From positions 1-32,188 of the forward strand of contig NZ_SOHE01000003.1 of the NCBI RefSeq assembly GCF_004403305.1: 32,188 nucleotides of DNA, in the 5' to 3' direction. This document shows positions 32,041-32,188 of this stretch, piece after piece. The DNA is from Cryobacterium frigoriphilum. GTDB taxonomy: Bacteria > Actinomycetota > Actinomycetes > Actinomycetales > Microbacteriaceae. Within the stretch, counting starts at the first letter, position 1. Every line of letters starts with the position of its first letter. The notes beneath the pieces were generated by a model. It saw only the letters and a program-made list of their open reading frames with translations. It was not told the origin of the DNA and did no database searches. The position numbers and the translations under genes were made by a program.

Positions 32041-32188
32041 CATGTCGCGAACTGCCGTTTTATCTGACAGCGAGTGGGCTCGACTCGAACCGTTGATGCC
32101 GTCATCGAAGAATTGTGTGGGTCGTCCGTTCCAAGACCACCGCCGCATTCTGGAAGGCATTATCTATCGGTATCGAGCCGGGATTCCG
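32041..32188 (+). CDS. IS5-family transposase, N-terminal part (cut by window edge)
   Basis: The first 49 codons read MSRTAVLSDSEWARLEPLMP, then SSKNCVGRPFQDHRRILEGIIYRYRAGIP. The pattern SDxEWxRLEPLMP...GRPxxDHRxILEGIIYRYRxGIPWRDLP is the standard start of IS5/IS427-type transposases (DUF4096 region). The reading is open to the window edge. Together with 1-99 it shows that the same IS flanks the window in direct orientation. Confidence 0.88.

Noticed and set aside
1..32188. rRNA, tRNA genes and riboswitches
   Set aside because: No cloverleaf, rRNA core or recognisable riboswitch sequence was noticed by eye; a covariance search was not possible.

Overview
The window looks like a chromosomal or plasmid accessory segment of a high-GC actinobacterium. 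Dense G/C-ending codons, chains of ATGA gene overlaps, a leaderless-looking promoter and actinobacterial families (small HSxATGH membrane proteins, CsoR/CstR, Tat-exported multicopper oxidases) suggest Micrococcales, perhaps Microbacteriaceae; the genus is a guess. No rRNA, tRNA or CRISPR array was seen. Both ends lie inside copies of the same IS5-type insertion sequence in the same orientation: the 3' end of a transposase at 1-99 and the 5' end of one at 32041-32188, with matching 20-bp terminal repeats.

Region 1 (186-7336) is a sulfur/thiol stress block. A CstR-like regulator (Cys41 and Cys70, no copper His) is followed by a TauE exporter, a rhodanese with membrane tail, a three-domain persulfide dioxygenase-rhodanese (CstB-like), a thioredoxin and a 54-residue Cys-rich protein. 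An operon of SHOCT protein, Met-rich multicopper oxidase and DUF302 protein follows. Five 16-bp sites of the form ATAC(C/G)-n6-GGTAT lie at the promoters of these units, usually fused to the -10 box, so one regulator probably controls all of them.

Region 2 (7404-15900, all minus strand) is a metal block. It holds two lipoprotein multicopper oxidases, each paired with a paralogous small membrane protein, then an ArsR repressor, a P1B-4 metal ATPase and an MFS transporter.

Region 3 (16042-24271, minus strand) is the most unusual part. It encodes a complete complex I membrane arm (NuoA, H, J, K, L, M, N) with no NuoE, F, G or I. At the usual B-C-D position sits one degenerate protein resembling a NuoB/NuoD fusion without cluster-binding cysteines. 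NuoH has lost acidic residues of its quinone/E-channel loop, NuoA lacks its loop cysteine, NuoN lacks a channel Glu, and NuoM is broken or slippery at a C7 tract. This may be a redox-free, NuoL-type ion-translocating complex with a new partner or role.

Region 4 (24842-31930) is a decaying accessory island. It contains a secreted orphan, a complete AbiEi/AbiEii type IV toxin-antitoxin pair, a MbcA/ParS-like antitoxin coupled to an SRPBCC gene, a gene broken by several frameshifts, an IS30 remnant, unexplained repeats, and a small operon with two paralogous proteins and a truncated sigma-like protein.
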